Positions 35,801-44,890 of a DNA stretch of 55,129 bases are shown here, one piece after another (positions within the stretch are counted from its first letter, which is position 1; each line of letters starts with the position of its first letter). The notes below the pieces were generated by a model. That model was given only the letters and a program-made list of their open reading frames with translations, was not told where the DNA came from and did no database searches. The stretch is from the NCBI RefSeq assembly GCF_001896135.2, contig NZ_MPOH02000015.1, positions 628,141 to 683,269 on the forward strand, given 5' to 3'. A program made the position numbers and the translations under genes. This stretch comes from Streptomyces phaeoluteigriseus. GTDB taxonomy: Bacteria; Actinomycetota; Actinomycetes; Streptomycetales; Streptomycetaceae.

Positions 35801-35836
35801 GGCAGGGCCGCTCGCCGGCCCTGCCCCCTCCCGGGG

Positions 35837-37032
35837 TCAGCGGAAGGCGTCGAGTCCGGTGAGCGCCTTGCCCAGCACGAGCTGGTGCATCTCGACGGTG
35901 CCCTCGTAGGTCAGCACCGACTCCAGGTTGGTCGCGTGCCGCATGACGGGGTATTCGAGGGAGATCCCGTTGGCCCCGAGGATCGTCCGCGCCGTACGGC
36001 AGATCTCGATCGCCTCCCGCACGTTGTTGAGCTTGCCGAAACTGACCTGCTCGGGACGCAGGCGGCCGGCGTCCATGCGCCGCCCCAGGTGGTGGGCGAG
36101 CAGAATCCCCTTGTGCAGTTCCACCGCCATGTCGGCGAGTTTGGCCTGGGTGAGCTGGAAGCCACCGATCGGCCGCCCGAACTGCTCACGTGACTTCGCG
36201 TAGTCGACGGCGGTCTCGAAGCAGGCCCGTGCCGCCCCCATCGCGCCCCAGACGATCCCGTACCGGGCGTGCGACAGACAGCTGAGCGGACCCTTGAGGC
36301 CGACGACCTCCGGCAGCACGGCGTCGGCGGGCAGCCGTACGCCGTCCAGCACGAGTTCGCTGGTGACACTGGCCCGCAGGGACCACTTGTGCTTGATCTC
36401 GGGCGCGGAGAACCCGGGGGCGTCGGTGGGCACGACGAAGCCCCTGATGCCGTCCTCCGTCCGGGCCCACACCACGGCGACGCCCGCGACGGACCCGTTG
36501 GTGATCCACATCTTGCGTCCGTCGAGGACCCAGTCCGAGCCGTCCTTCTTGGCCCGGGTCCGCATGCCGGCCGGATCGGAGCCGTGGTCGGGCTCGGTCA
36601 GGCCGAAGCAGCCGATGACCTCGCCGGCGGCCATGCGCGGCAGCCAGGTCTGCTTCTGCTCCTCGCTGCCGAACCGGTGGATGGCGTACATCGCGAGGGA
36701 GCCCTGGACGGAGACGAGGGAGCGGATCCCGGAGTCGGCGGCCTCCAGCTCCAGACAGGCCAGCCCGTACTGCACCGCACTGGCCCCGGCGCAGCCGTAT
36801 CCCGTGAGGGACATGCCGAGCGCTCCGATCCCGCCCAGCTCCCGCGCCAGCTCCCGGATCCCCGGCAGCTCGCCCTTCTCGTACCACTCGGCGACGTACG
36901 GCAGCACCCGGTCGCGGCCCAGCCGCGCACCGTGTCCCGCACGGCGAGGTCCTCGTCACTCAGGAGATCGTCGATCCCCAGGGGGTCGGACGGATCGAAC
37001 GGAGGCAGCACGGACCCCGGGGACGACGACAT
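35837..37032 (-). pseudogene. Acyl-CoA dehydrogenase, one-base frameshift near the start
   Basis: About 398 aa once corrected. ATG 37032 (MSSSPGSVLPPFDPSDPLGIDDLLSDEDLAVRDTVRGWAA) has GGAGG upstream. At about 36914 one G (plus strand) is missing; restoring it joins WAADRVLPYVAEWYEKGELPG. The rest is a complete glutaryl/butyryl-type acyl-CoA dehydrogenase: CFGLTEPDHGSDPAGM (FAD side), WITNG, and the C-terminal ILGANGISLEYPVMRHATNLESVLTYEGTVEMHQLVLG with catalytic Glu in YEGT. Convergent with sflA. A palindrome upstream suggests repressor control. Confidence 0.85.
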
Positions 37033-37053
37033 GATTCCCTCCGAAACCAGAAA

Positions 37054-37068
37054 ACTAGCACCGCTAGT
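37054..37068. promoter_or_regulatory. Palindromic operator ACTAGC-N3-GCTAGT
   Basis: Perfect 6-bp inverted repeat with spacer ACC, 22 bp upstream of the acyl-CoA dehydrogenase start. TetR-like regulators of fatty-acid breakdown use such sites; the regulator is not in the window. Confidence 0.6.
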
Positions 37069-37250
37069 CACGCGACTCCCCCGACGTTACGACGCCCGGC
37101 GAACCCCGTCCAGCCCCCACCCACGCCCCACCCCCGCCACGCCCCACTCCTCCGTCCAGCCCTCCACTCCTCGACAAGCGCGCAGAGCCGCCGACGACGC
37201 CGAACCCCGCGGCGGTCACGCGCGGTGCCGGGGCGGGAGTCGGCCGGCCG

Positions 37251-38846
37251 TCAGGCCGATACGCGCGACGGCACGGCTTCGCGCGGCGACGGCAGCTCCA
37301 CCGCAGCCGCCTCGCACTGCATCTCCCGCGGCAGGCGCAGCGCCATCACCGCGCCGAGCAGCAGCAGCCCCGCGCTCACCATCAGCGTCACATGCAGTCC
37401 GTGCACGAAACAGTCCCGCGCCGTCTGCCGCAGGACCTCCCCGGCCGGCCCCCCGAGCCGCCCGGCGACCTGGTAGGCCTCGCCCAGCGAGTTCCCCGCC
37501 GCGGCCGACGCCTCGGCCGGCACCCCCGGCACCGACGACAGCCCCGGCGCGTAGGCCGCGTTCATCACACTGCCCAGCAGCGCGATCCCGATCCCGGCGC
37601 CCAGCTGGTACGACGTCTCCCCGATCGCCGCCGCCCCGCCCGCCTGCTCCGGCGGAGCCTCGCTCAGCATCGACTCGTACGCCCCGAACAGCGTCGTCTC
37701 CAGCCCGAACCCCAGCAACAGGAACCCGGCCAGCAGCAGCCCCGCGTTGTCCGTCCCGCCCATCGAGGTGAGCATGACGACCGCGGCGGCCGTGAGGCAG
37801 AACCCGGCGCACACCGTCCGCCGTGGCCCGAAGCGCCGCAGCAGCCGCGCCCCGGCGAGCCCGGCGGCCATCGCCGCGAAGGTCAGCGGCAGCAGTCGCA
37901 GGCCCGTCTCCAGCGGGGACAGGTCCAGCACCAGCTGGAGGTACTGCGCCGCGATCAGTTCCAGACCGACCAGCGCCAGCATCGCCAGCACGATGCACCC
38001 CACCGCCGTACTGAACGCGGGCCGCGCGAACATCCGCAGGTCCACCAGGGGATGCCGGCGCCGTCGCTGACGCCGTACGAACAACACGATCAGCAGCGCG
38101 CCCACCGCCAGCGGCACCAGGGTGAACGGACCCAGTTCGCCACCGCCCAGCCGCTTCACGCCCAGGACGGCGCCGAACAGGCCGGCGGCGGCCATCAGCG
38201 CGCCCATGACGTCCCACGGCCCCTCGCCCGAGCCCTTCGACTCGGGCAGCAGCAGCCGCCCCACCGGCAGGCTGACCAGCATCAGGGGGATGTTGACGAG
38301 GAAGACCGAGCCCCACCAGAAGTGCTCCAGCAGGAAGCCGCCGAGCAGCGGGCCGACCGCGGCGCCGACCGCGGCCACCGCACTCCAGACGCCGATCGCG
38401 AGCGCCCTCTCCCGCCGGTCGGGGAAGACCTGGCGCAGGATCGACAGCGTGGCGGGCATGATCATCGCGCCGCCGACACCGAGCAGCGCCCGCGCGACGA
38501 TGAGCACCTCGGCGGTGCCGGCGAACGCCGCCATCGCGGAGGCCACGCCGAACAGCATGTAACCGAGCAGCAGGACCCTTCTGCGGCCGACCCGGTCGCC
38601 GAGCGTGCCGAAGAGGATCAGCAGCGAGGCGCAGACCAGGGGATAGGTGTCGACGATCCAGAGCAGCTCGATGCCGCCGGGCCGGAGGTCCTCGGTGACG
38701 GCGGGCACCGCCACGTGCAGCACGGTCGCGTCGACGGCGACCAGGAGCAGGCTGACGCACAGCACCACCAGTACGACCCAGCGGTTGGCACCGGCCCCGG
38801 CCGCCCGACGGCGCAGCCGAACGGCGGCCGTGGTCGTCCCGGACAT
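37251..38846 (-). CDS. MFS drug exporter, DHA2 (14-helix) type
   Basis: 531 aa. Fourteen predicted helices. Motif A GTLGDRVGRRRVLLLGY (about 80-96), D1-type start VAVDATVLHVAVPAVTEDL, and motif C region GVWSAVAAVGAAVGPLLGGFLLEHFWWGSVFLVN. EmrB/QacA group, proton-driven export of drugs or metabolites. ATG 38846 with GGGAGG upstream. No regulator gene is adjacent. Confidence 0.9.
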   Translation of the reverse strand: MSGTTTAAVRLRRRAAGAGANRWVVLVVLCVSLLLVAVDATVLHVAVPAVTEDLRPGGIELLWIVDTYPLVCASLLILFGTLGDRVGRRRVLLLGYMLFGVASAMAAFAGTAEVLIVARALLGVGGAMIMPATLSILRQVFPDRRERALAIGVWSAVAAVGAAVGPLLGGFLLEHFWWGSVFLVNIPLMLVSLPVGRLLLPESKGSGEGPWDVMGALMAAAGLFGAVLGVKRLGGGELGPFTLVPLAVGALLIVLFVRRQRRRRHPLVDLRMFARPAFSTAVGCIVLAMLALVGLELIAAQYLQLVLDLSPLETGLRLLPLTFAAMAAGLAGARLLRRFGPRRTVCAGFCLTAAAVVMLTSMGGTDNAGLLLAGFLLLGFGLETTLFGAYESMLSEAPPEQAGGAAAIGETSYQLGAGIGIALLGSVMNAAYAPGLSSVPGVPAEASAAAGNSLGEAYQVAGRLGGPAGEVLRQTARDCFVHGLHVTLMVSAGLLLLGAVMALRLPREMQCEAAAVELPSPREAVPSRVSA

Positions 38847-39103
38847 GAACGTACCTCCCAGAGTTTCCTCGGGTTCGGCGGGCTCGCGGGGTGGGGACTC
38901 CCCGGGGCTCGGCCGGAGAGAAGCGGTGGTCTCCGGCCCGCGCAGCGAACGACGAGTGACACGCAGCGTACGCGAGTTCGCGCGTCGTCCACGTGGCGGA
39001 CCTCTCACAGCCCATGGACAACCATGTGGCGTACGCCACTCCCCTCACGGCCCGTCGCACCCCGGCGCACCCTCCGCTTCCGGGCCCCGCCGATAATCGC
39101 TCC

Positions 39104-40270
39104 GTGACCGATCTCGAGACCCGCGCGGCGCCACCCCGCCCAGCGACCCTGCGCCGGGCGGCCCCCGCCCTCCTGGGGTACGCGGCCGTGCGCGTCCTGG
39201 GGCTGCTGGCCCTCGCCGCGTGGAGCGCCGCGCGGGACAAGAGCGCGTACACCTTGTTGACGGCCCGCTGGGATTCCCTGTGGTACGGCCGGGTCGCCGA
39301 GCTGGGTTACGGCTACGAGGTGCGTCTGCCGAACGGTGACGTCCACTCCGACCTGGCCTTCTTCCCGCTGCTGCCGTGGCTGGAGCGCCTGGGGGCGGCG
39401 GTGACCCCGCTGTCGTACGCCGACGCCGGTTTCGCCGTCTCCCTCTTCGCCTCGCTCGCCGCGGCCTGGGGGATCTTCGCGGTCGCCGACCGCCTGTACG
39501 GGCGCCGGGCGGGAGTGTGCGCGGTCCTGCTGTGGGCGGTGCTGCCGGTCGGCATCGTGCAGTCGATGGCGTACAGCGAGTCGCTGTTCACCGCGTTGGC
39601 CGCCTGGTCGCTGTACGCGGTCCTCACCGGGCGCTGGGTGGTCGCCGGTCTGCTGGCGTCACTGGCCGGCCTGACCCGCCCGGTGGGACTCGCCGTGGTG
39701 GCCGCGGTGTGGGTGGCGGGCGTGGTCTCGTTCGGGCGCGAGCGGAGCACGGCGGACGCGGGGGGCGCTCACGTCGCCTCACGTGCCCTCGGTCTCCTCC
39801 TCGCGCCCCTGGGCGCGGCAGGCTACGTCCTCTGGGTCGGCCACCGCACCGGGAAGGGCCCTCTCGGCTATCTCGACGTCCAGGCAGGCTGGCGCAACGG
39901 TTTCGACGGCGGTTACGCCTTCGCCCGCTTCATCATGGACAAGTTCACGTCAATTCCGTCGGCCCTCGCCGGCCTGGCCCTGATCATCGGCGTCGCCCTG
40001 CTGATCCGGCTGTACGTCGCCGGGGTGCGCGGGCGCCAACCGCTCCCCCTGCTGGTGTACACGGGAACCGTCCTCGCCCTGGCGCTGTGCGCGTCGAGCT
40101 ACTTCGGCTCGAAGCCGCGGCTGCTGCTGCCCGCCTTCCCCGCGCTGTTCCCCCTCGCCCTGGCCCTCGCCCGGCTGCGGCCCTGGCGATCGGCGCTGGT
40201 CGTGGGCGGTGTCGCGGTGGCGTCGGCGCTGTACGGCGCGTGGTGGCTGAACGGCTCGGGTCCGCCCTGA
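39104..40270 (+). CDS. PIG-V-type membrane mannosyltransferase
   Basis: 388 aa, about nine helices. WDSLWYGRVAELGYG near residue 50 holds the conserved Asp and Arg of the luminal loop, followed by HSDLAFFPLLPWLERL; LTRPVGLAVV comes later. This matches GPI-mannosyltransferase-like (PIG-V) proteins of actinobacteria, which use a polyprenyl-phosphate sugar. GTG 39104 sits 7 bases after a GATAAT -10 box (39092-39097), so the message is probably leaderless. Confidence 0.8.
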   Translation: MTDLETRAAPPRPATLRRAAPALLGYAAVRVLGLLALAAWSAARDKSAYTLLTARWDSLWYGRVAELGYGYEVRLPNGDVHSDLAFFPLLPWLERLGAAVTPLSYADAGFAVSLFASLAAAWGIFAVADRLYGRRAGVCAVLLWAVLPVGIVQSMAYSESLFTALAAWSLYAVLTGRWVVAGLLASLAGLTRPVGLAVVAAVWVAGVVSFGRERSTADAGGAHVASRALGLLLAPLGAAGYVLWVGHRTGKGPLGYLDVQAGWRNGFDGGYAFARFIMDKFTSIPSALAGLALIIGVALLIRLYVAGVRGRQPLPLLVYTGTVLALALCASSYFGSKPRLLLPAFPALFPLALALARLRPWRSALVVGGVAVASALYGAWWLNGSGPP

Positions 40271-40508
40271 CCACTCCGGGCGGCCGGGTGAGCGGACGGG
40301 GAATGGCGGCCATGCATTCGGTGAACGCATTCAAAAGTCAGCTAAAACTGCCCTCCGGAATGATCAAAGGAATTGAACGGAACAGCGTTCGGGGATTGCG
40401 GATTCCGGTGGAATAAGCGCCCTTCTGAGAGCAATCCCACATCACATCGTCATCACAAAGCCGTGGATTCGGCGGGGAACTGCACTCACCCGCTGTAACG
40501 TCGATTGG

Positions 40509-41507
40509 GTGCGTACCGAACAAAACCTCACCCGTCTGGACCGGGTGTTCGCAAGGCTGGACCGTGAGCCGGAACGGCCGGCCCACATCGACGTGCCGCG
40601 GATGAGCAGGCACCGGGTCGCGCTGTTCTCGGCGACCCTGGCCTTCTACCTGGCCATCGTGTGGCTCGTGGTGATCACCTCGTGGCTGGTCCGCCTCGAC
40701 TGGCAGGTCATGTTCTTCCGGCCGTACCAGCAGTGGTCCGAAATCCACTGGTTCGTCGACTACTACGTGGTCCTCGGCCAGCGCGGCCCCACCGCCGTCA
40801 TGATCTGCGCCTGGCTCGGCTGGAGATCCTGGCGCCAGCACACCCTGCGGCCGCTGCTCACGCTCGGTGCGTCGCTGCTGCTGCTGAACATCACGGTCGG
40901 CGCCGCCAAGATCGGCATGGGCCGTCTCGGCCCTCACTACGCCACCACCATCGGCTCGAACGAGATGGGTCTGGGCGGCGATATATTTCCCAGCGGCCAC
41001 ACCGCCAACGCGGTCGTGACCTGGGGCATCCTGGCGTATCTGGCCTCCACCCCGCGAGCCCGCCGCTGGCTGTCGGCCCTCTCCGCGGTGACCTCGCTCG
41101 GCGTCGGTCTCGCCACGGTCTACCTCGGTACGCACTGGCTGAGCGACGTGGTCCTCGGCTGGGCCGCCGGTCTGCTGATCCTGCTGGCACTGCCCTGGTG
41201 CGAGCCGCTGATCGCCCGCACCGAGGCCTGGATCTTCACGCTGCGCGACCGCTGGCGCGCCCGCCGCACGGGTACGGCGCCCGCGCCGACCCCGGTCCCG
41301 GTGGCCGTGCCGCTCAAGCAGCGCGCCCCGGCCGGCCGGCGACCGGTGCCGCTGTCGTCCCCCGGCCCGCACACGGCCCGCTCGGACCGTGCCCCCGTCA
41401 CCCCGGTCGGCAGCCGCCGCCCGCCGCACGCGGACCGGCTTGCGCACGGCCCGAACACCCCGCACGGCCCGAACACCCCGGCCGCCCGCCCCTTGAGCGG
41501 CGGCTGA
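40509..41507 (+). CDS. PAP2-family membrane phosphatase
   Basis: 332 aa. About six helices between residues 35 and 235, then a Pro/Arg-rich cytosolic tail. PAP2 motifs: GAAKIGMGRLGPHY (C1, altered: no RP pair), FPSGHTANAVV (C2 with His) and VYLGTHWLSDVVLG (C3 with His and Asp; the usual Arg before it is Thr). The altered Arg residues lower the certainty of phosphatase activity. GTG 40509. The upstream gap of 238 bp includes an AT-rich stretch (40310-40420). Confidence 0.82.
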   Translation: MRTEQNLTRLDRVFARLDREPERPAHIDVPRMSRHRVALFSATLAFYLAIVWLVVITSWLVRLDWQVMFFRPYQQWSEIHWFVDYYVVLGQRGPTAVMICAWLGWRSWRQHTLRPLLTLGASLLLLNITVGAAKIGMGRLGPHYATTIGSNEMGLGGDIFPSGHTANAVVTWGILAYLASTPRARRWLSALSAVTSLGVGLATVYLGTHWLSDVVLGWAAGLLILLALPWCEPLIARTEAWIFTLRDRWRARRTGTAPAPTPVPVAVPLKQRAPAGRRPVPLSSPGPHTARSDRAPVTPVGSRRPPHADRLAHGPNTPHGPNTPAARPLSGG

Positions 41508-41556
41508 CCCGCTTCGCGCGGGGCCACCGGTACGCACAGACCCGGCCCCGCGCGCC

Positions 41557-41772
41557 TCAGCCCTTCCAGGCCCGCGTCACCCGGCCCTCGCGCACCTCGA
41601 AGTTCAGCCGCCCCACCCGGTACTCCATGGTGATGATCGTCCCGGGTGCCAGCGAGCGCACCGTCGACCATCCCCGCTCACGGGCGAGCCGCTCGGCCCG
41701 GTCGTTCTCGAGGCCGACATATCCGTCCGGACTGTCCTGGGGCTCCGCAGGCGGAGTGGGAATCGGTGCCAT
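41557..41772 (-). CDS. Peptidase inhibitor I78-like small protein
   Basis: 71 aa. YVGLENDRAERLARERGWSTVRSLAPGTIITMEYRVGRLNFEVREG fits the I78 inhibitor family (short potato-inhibitor-like fold). There is no signal peptide, so the target would be intracellular. A TAGCGT box close to ATG 41772 points to a very short leader. Confidence 0.75.
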   Translation of the reverse strand: MAPIPTPPAEPQDSPDGYVGLENDRAERLARERGWSTVRSLAPGTIITMEYRVGRLNFEVREGRVTRAWKG

Positions 41773-42265
41773 ACCCGTAACGCTAGGCCGGACCCGCCGT
41801 TCCGGGAACCCCGGACGGGAGATGTGGATCACCTCGGTCACACTTCTGTCACAGGACCACGACACGCGTTTGGGTTCTGCCCCATCACACGAACGGGCGG
41901 TTCCGTACGCCTTTCGCAGGTATTCGATCGGCATTTCCGCGTGTCGTGCCGACCCCTTCAATTGCCCGGCGAAAACCGGCGAAAAGTTCCCGGAGAACCG
42001 CTCCCGGACCTGTTCCATTCCGATTCCGCAGGGTGCAGCAGGAGCCTGACCCTCATAGGAAATACACGGCTTCCCCACACAACCTCCGTACGCTCCCGCC
42101 GGGCGGCGCGGGGCGGCGCGAGCATCATGGCGACAGCTCGCCGACACCCGTGCGGTGCGGGCGAAGCGGGGCCCCTGAGGGCTTCGGACGCTCCCCGAAG
42201 TGGACGACCTCCCCGGCCCGCCGTCCGGGCACAGCGCTGGCGGAGGAACCACCAGGCGGAGTCGC
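41773..42265. other. Intergenic stretch without a recognised gene
   Basis: About 490 bp. Reading frames exist on both strands but third-position G/C is too low (41850-42050) or the codons look wrong. It probably holds the I78 promoter. GGGCGGCGCGGGGCGGCG (about 42101-42118) is a simple G/C repeat. Confidence 0.4.
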
Positions 42266-42297
42266 GTGCACACCGGGCGGCCCCGCCCGGTGTGCAC
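42266..42297 (-). terminator. Terminator of the Rpf-LysM gene
   Basis: GTGCACACCGGGCGG (42266-42280) and CCGCCCGGTGTGCAC (42283-42297) are perfect complements, 28 bp after the minus-strand stop. Confidence 0.8.
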
Positions 42298-42325
42298 GCC
42301 GGACGGGGCGCGGGGCCCGCTCGCG

Positions 42326-43039
42326 TCAGAAGTTCAGGCGCAGGCCGGGCATGATCAGGTCGGGGTTACCGCCGATGGCCGCCTTGTTCGCGGCGTAGAC
42401 GCGCTGCCAGGTGGTTCCGTGGCGCGCGGCGATCGTGCCGAGCGTGTCGCCCCTGCGGACGGTGTGCTCCCCGTCGCCACGGGCGGACGTGTCGTGGGAG
42501 CCGTGCCCGGTGGAACGCTCGGCGGCGTCGGCCGCCTTCGGGGAGCCGCTCGTGGCCGAACCGTTCGTGGACGAGCCGCTCTTCGTCGACCCGCTCGCGG
42601 ACGAGCCGCTCTCCGAGGAGCCGCCACCGACCGAACCACCGTCGACCGCGGGAGCGCTGCCGGAGGCCCCGGCGCGTGTCGAGCAGGTCGGCCACGCGCC
42701 CCAGCCCTGGGAGCGCTGGACCTTGGTGGCGACGGCGATCTGCTGCTCCCTGGTGGCCCGGTCGGCGGTCGGCGCGTAGGCCGTGCCGCCGTAGGCGCGC
42801 CATGTGGACGGGGAGAACTGGAGCCCGCCGTAGTAGCCGTTGCCGGTGTCGATGTGCCAGTTGCCGCCGCTCTCGCACCGGGCGATGCGGTCCCACACTC
42901 CGGCGTCCGCCGCGGCGGCGTCTCCGCCGGTGGCCAGCAGTCCGAGGGGGGCGAGAAGCGCCGCCCCGGCGAGGACCGCTGTCGTACGCGCCTTGGCGGC
43001 GCGACCGTCGACGCGGGTGTTGTCGGCACATTCGGACAT
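42326..43039 (-). CDS. Resuscitation-promoting-factor-like transglycosylase with LysM
   Basis: 237 aa. Signal peptide to about residue 44, an Rpf domain (GVWDRIARCESGGNWHIDTGNGYYGGLQFSPSTWRAYGG, with catalytic Glu in CESGGNW), a Ser/Gly linker of about 65 residues, and one C-terminal LysM (EHTVRRGDTLGTIAARHGTTWQRVYAANKAAIGGNPDLIMPGLRL). Cell-wall-binding muralytic enzyme used in spore germination or growth. ATG 43039 with AGAGAGGGG upstream. It has a long structured 5' leader. Confidence 0.92.
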   Translation of the reverse strand: MSECADNTRVDGRAAKARTTAVLAGAALLAPLGLLATGGDAAAADAGVWDRIARCESGGNWHIDTGNGYYGGLQFSPSTWRAYGGTAYAPTADRATREQQIAVATKVQRSQGWGAWPTCSTRAGASGSAPAVDGGSVGGGSSESGSSASGSTKSGSSTNGSATSGSPKAADAAERSTGHGSHDTSARGDGEHTVRRGDTLGTIAARHGTTWQRVYAANKAAIGGNPDLIMPGLRLNF

Positions 43040-43234
43040 GTGGACCCCTCTCTACGAACCCGGGCTCCCCCTGAGCGGAGCACGACGTCCGCGCGGGAAC
43101 GCGGTCGTCGTGCTCCGCCCCGTCCGTCGGCGGTGGTGCTGGCGCCGTCCGGCTCTGCGCGGCCGACGGACGTACCCGGGCGGTGCTCGCTGCACACGGC
43201 CGAGCAATCTAGGTCTCCGACAGCCCGTTATCAA
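43040..43234 (-). promoter_or_regulatory. Promoter and structured 160-nt leader of the Rpf gene
   Basis: On the minus strand TTGATA (43234-43229), 17 bases, TAGATT (43211-43206) is a good promoter; the transcript would start near 43199. The leader holds two strong hairpins: CGTCCGTCGGC with GCCGACGGACG (43172-43162 / 43131-43121), and GCGGAGCACGACG with its complement (43118-43106 / 43087-43075). GGGGGAGCCCGGG follows just before the ribosome site. Rpf genes in the genus often carry a c-di-AMP riboswitch, but its conserved core is not visible. Confidence 0.6.
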
Positions 43235-43554
43235 TCAACTCCCGGTCTCCCCAGGCCAGTTCGCCGTTACCGGCGGTATCAGCGAGATCCGGACACCCAC
43301 TTCATTTCCCGATTTCGGGATTTGTCGACCGCCCTCCCGGCGACCCTGTGCCCCACCTCACACACCCAACCTCCGTGACCCTCTCGTTACTTGACGTTGA
43401 GTGGCCGATTCCGCACGTCAGGTGACCCTGCGCGCAGGCCGGTTCGATTCGCTTCGCCGTGCAGCGTGACCCCCACCACAACTCGCCCGTTGTCTTCTGC
43501 ATGAGCCGGGGAGCCACCCGGCCCGCCCACGCACCGCATCCGAGGGAGTCACCC
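43235..43554. other. Intergenic region before the 43555 gene
   Basis: 320 bp without a convincing gene. TTGACG (43392-43397) with a GATTCC-like box about 17 bp on (43415) may be the promoter. A short inverted repeat, TCCCGATTTCGGGA (43307-43320), is present. Confidence 0.4.
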
Positions 43555-44337
43555 GTGCCGCGCATGCTCGACGTCAGCGACGAGGTACGCGCCGAGATCG
43601 GCGCCGAAGAAGCCGACCGGCTGCTCGCCGGAGAGAACGCCCCGGGCAGTTACGACTGCACGTCCTGCCGCACCCCGGGCGACTCCGAGCACGAGCGCAC
43701 CAGCACCGTCCTGTTCATCGGGGACGAGACCGCCGTCCTCGCCTTCGCCCACTCCTCCTGCCTGCCCTCCCAGGTCGTCCAGGTCACCGAGGAGCAGCTC
43801 CAGGGCGCCGTCCGCTCGATCAGCGGCGACACCGTCGACCTGGACGCCGACAAGGTCGTGCCCGAGCAGGCCGTGCTCGGCGTGACGAGCGGACTCGTCC
43901 TGATCGCCGGGGAACTGCACCCGGCCCTGGTCGTGGAGCCGACCGCGCCCATCGTGCGGCCCGGCGCCACCGACATCGGCGACGACTTCCTGCCCCTGCT
44001 CATCGAGCAGGGCTTCATGCCGCTGTCCGAGCTGACCGAGGCACCGCCCGTGCAGCACGGCTGGTCCGTGCTGCTGGCGATGGGCCAGCTGCACGCGGTG
44101 CTCCAGCCCTCGGTCAACGGCGGCCAGCCGGTGGCCTGGTGGCAGGCCCACCAGCCGTTGCAGGTGACGGAGGGCTGGCGGGCCGCCGCCAACAAGCACC
44201 AGCAGGTGCTGATGTTCGCGGCACCGGTGGGGTCGATCGGTCGCCAGCCCAGGGAGGACCTGCTGCGGGACGCGCTGGACAAGGCGGCGGCGAACGGAAA
44301 GCTGGTCGGGGCGGCGCTGCCCCTCGCCGGAACCTGA
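43555..44337 (+). CDS. Hypothetical protein, 260 aa
   Basis: Cytosolic, no membrane helix. MLDVSDEVRAEIGAEEADRLLAGENAPGSYDCTSCRTPGDSEHERTS includes a CxxC pair near residue 35 that may bind metal. LLAMGQLHAVLQPSVNGGQPVAWWQAHQPLQVTEGW is the best-ordered later part. GTG 43555 has GAGGGAG upstream and is preferred over in-frame ATG 43501. I do not recognise the family by name; codon use is fully Streptomyces-like. It precedes another unknown gene by 91 bp. Confidence 0.8.
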   Translation: MPRMLDVSDEVRAEIGAEEADRLLAGENAPGSYDCTSCRTPGDSEHERTSTVLFIGDETAVLAFAHSSCLPSQVVQVTEEQLQGAVRSISGDTVDLDADKVVPEQAVLGVTSGLVLIAGELHPALVVEPTAPIVRPGATDIGDDFLPLLIEQGFMPLSELTEAPPVQHGWSVLLAMGQLHAVLQPSVNGGQPVAWWQAHQPLQVTEGWRAAANKHQQVLMFAAPVGSIGRQPREDLLRDALDKAAANGKLVGAALPLAGT

Positions 44338-44428
44338 GCCCGGAGGGCGGGGACGCGGCCGTACCGCCGCGCCCCCGAAGGCCGTCCACCGGCCGCATCC
44401 CTTGACCTCACGCGTCGTTTGGACATAC

Positions 44429-44890
44429 GTGCACACCTACGACGTTCCCCGCCGCCAGTCCTACCCGATCCCGTCCGCGCGACCGGCCCAGGACTCCCAT
44501 GGCGGCCCTTCGGCCACGCCGATCTACGACGCGCTCTACGCCGAGTACGTCAAGTCGTTCCGCTCGCTGCCGGGTGACCGCAGCGGCGAGGACGAGCTGG
44601 GGTTCACCGCCTTCGGGAACATCCCGTACAGCACGGGGTCGTACTCGGTGCCGCGGCCGGGGTCGTTCAGCAGTTCGTACAGCGCCTACAGCGCGGGCGC
44701 GCAGAGCGCCCGGCTCGGACAGCCGTCGCAGGAACAGTCTCAGGCACAGGCACAGGCACAGGCACAGCCTCAGTCGCAGTGGCAGCGGGTCGGCCCGCTG
44801 GGGCAGGCCGGGCAGGCCGGCCGGCAGCACACGCCCACCGGGATGCACCACGTCCCGGCTCTGCCCCCGGCACCCCGGCGGAGCGGCTGA
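44429..44890 (+). CDS. Hypothetical Gln-rich protein, 153 aa
   Basis: Starts VHTYDVPRRQSYPIPSARP and contains the ordered-looking YDALYAEYVKSFRSLPGDRSGEDELGFTAF. Then a low-complexity Ser/Tyr and Gln/Ala part (QAQAQAQAQPQSQ), ending PALPPAPRRSG. GTG 44429 is preferred; the upstream in-frame TTG 44402 lies in a likely -35 (TTGACC). The function is unknown. It converges on der, whose altered 3' end runs into it on the other strand. Confidence 0.65.
   Translation: MHTYDVPRRQSYPIPSARPAQDSHGGPSATPIYDALYAEYVKSFRSLPGDRSGEDELGFTAFGNIPYSTGSYSVPRPGSFSSSYSAYSAGAQSARLGQPSQEQSQAQAQAQAQPQSQWQRVGPLGQAGQAGRQHTPTGMHHVPALPPAPRRSG
44741..44766. repeat. CAGGCA hexanucleotide repeat
   Basis: About four units of CAGGCA encode the Gln-Ala run of the hypothetical protein. 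In-frame unit changes would alter its length without a frameshift. Confidence 0.7.

Noticed and set aside
41780..42250. Possible small gene on the minus strand reading MEQVRERFSGNFSPVF
   Set aside because: Third-position G/C is well below that of neighbours, there is no ribosome site and no recognised family.
43040..43200. c-di-AMP (ydaO) riboswitch upstream of the Rpf gene
   Set aside because: The gene type fits, but I cannot find the conserved core (GGGGGACCCA, GGGGUGAAUCC and the closing GAAUCCG parts). Kept only as an unnamed structured leader.
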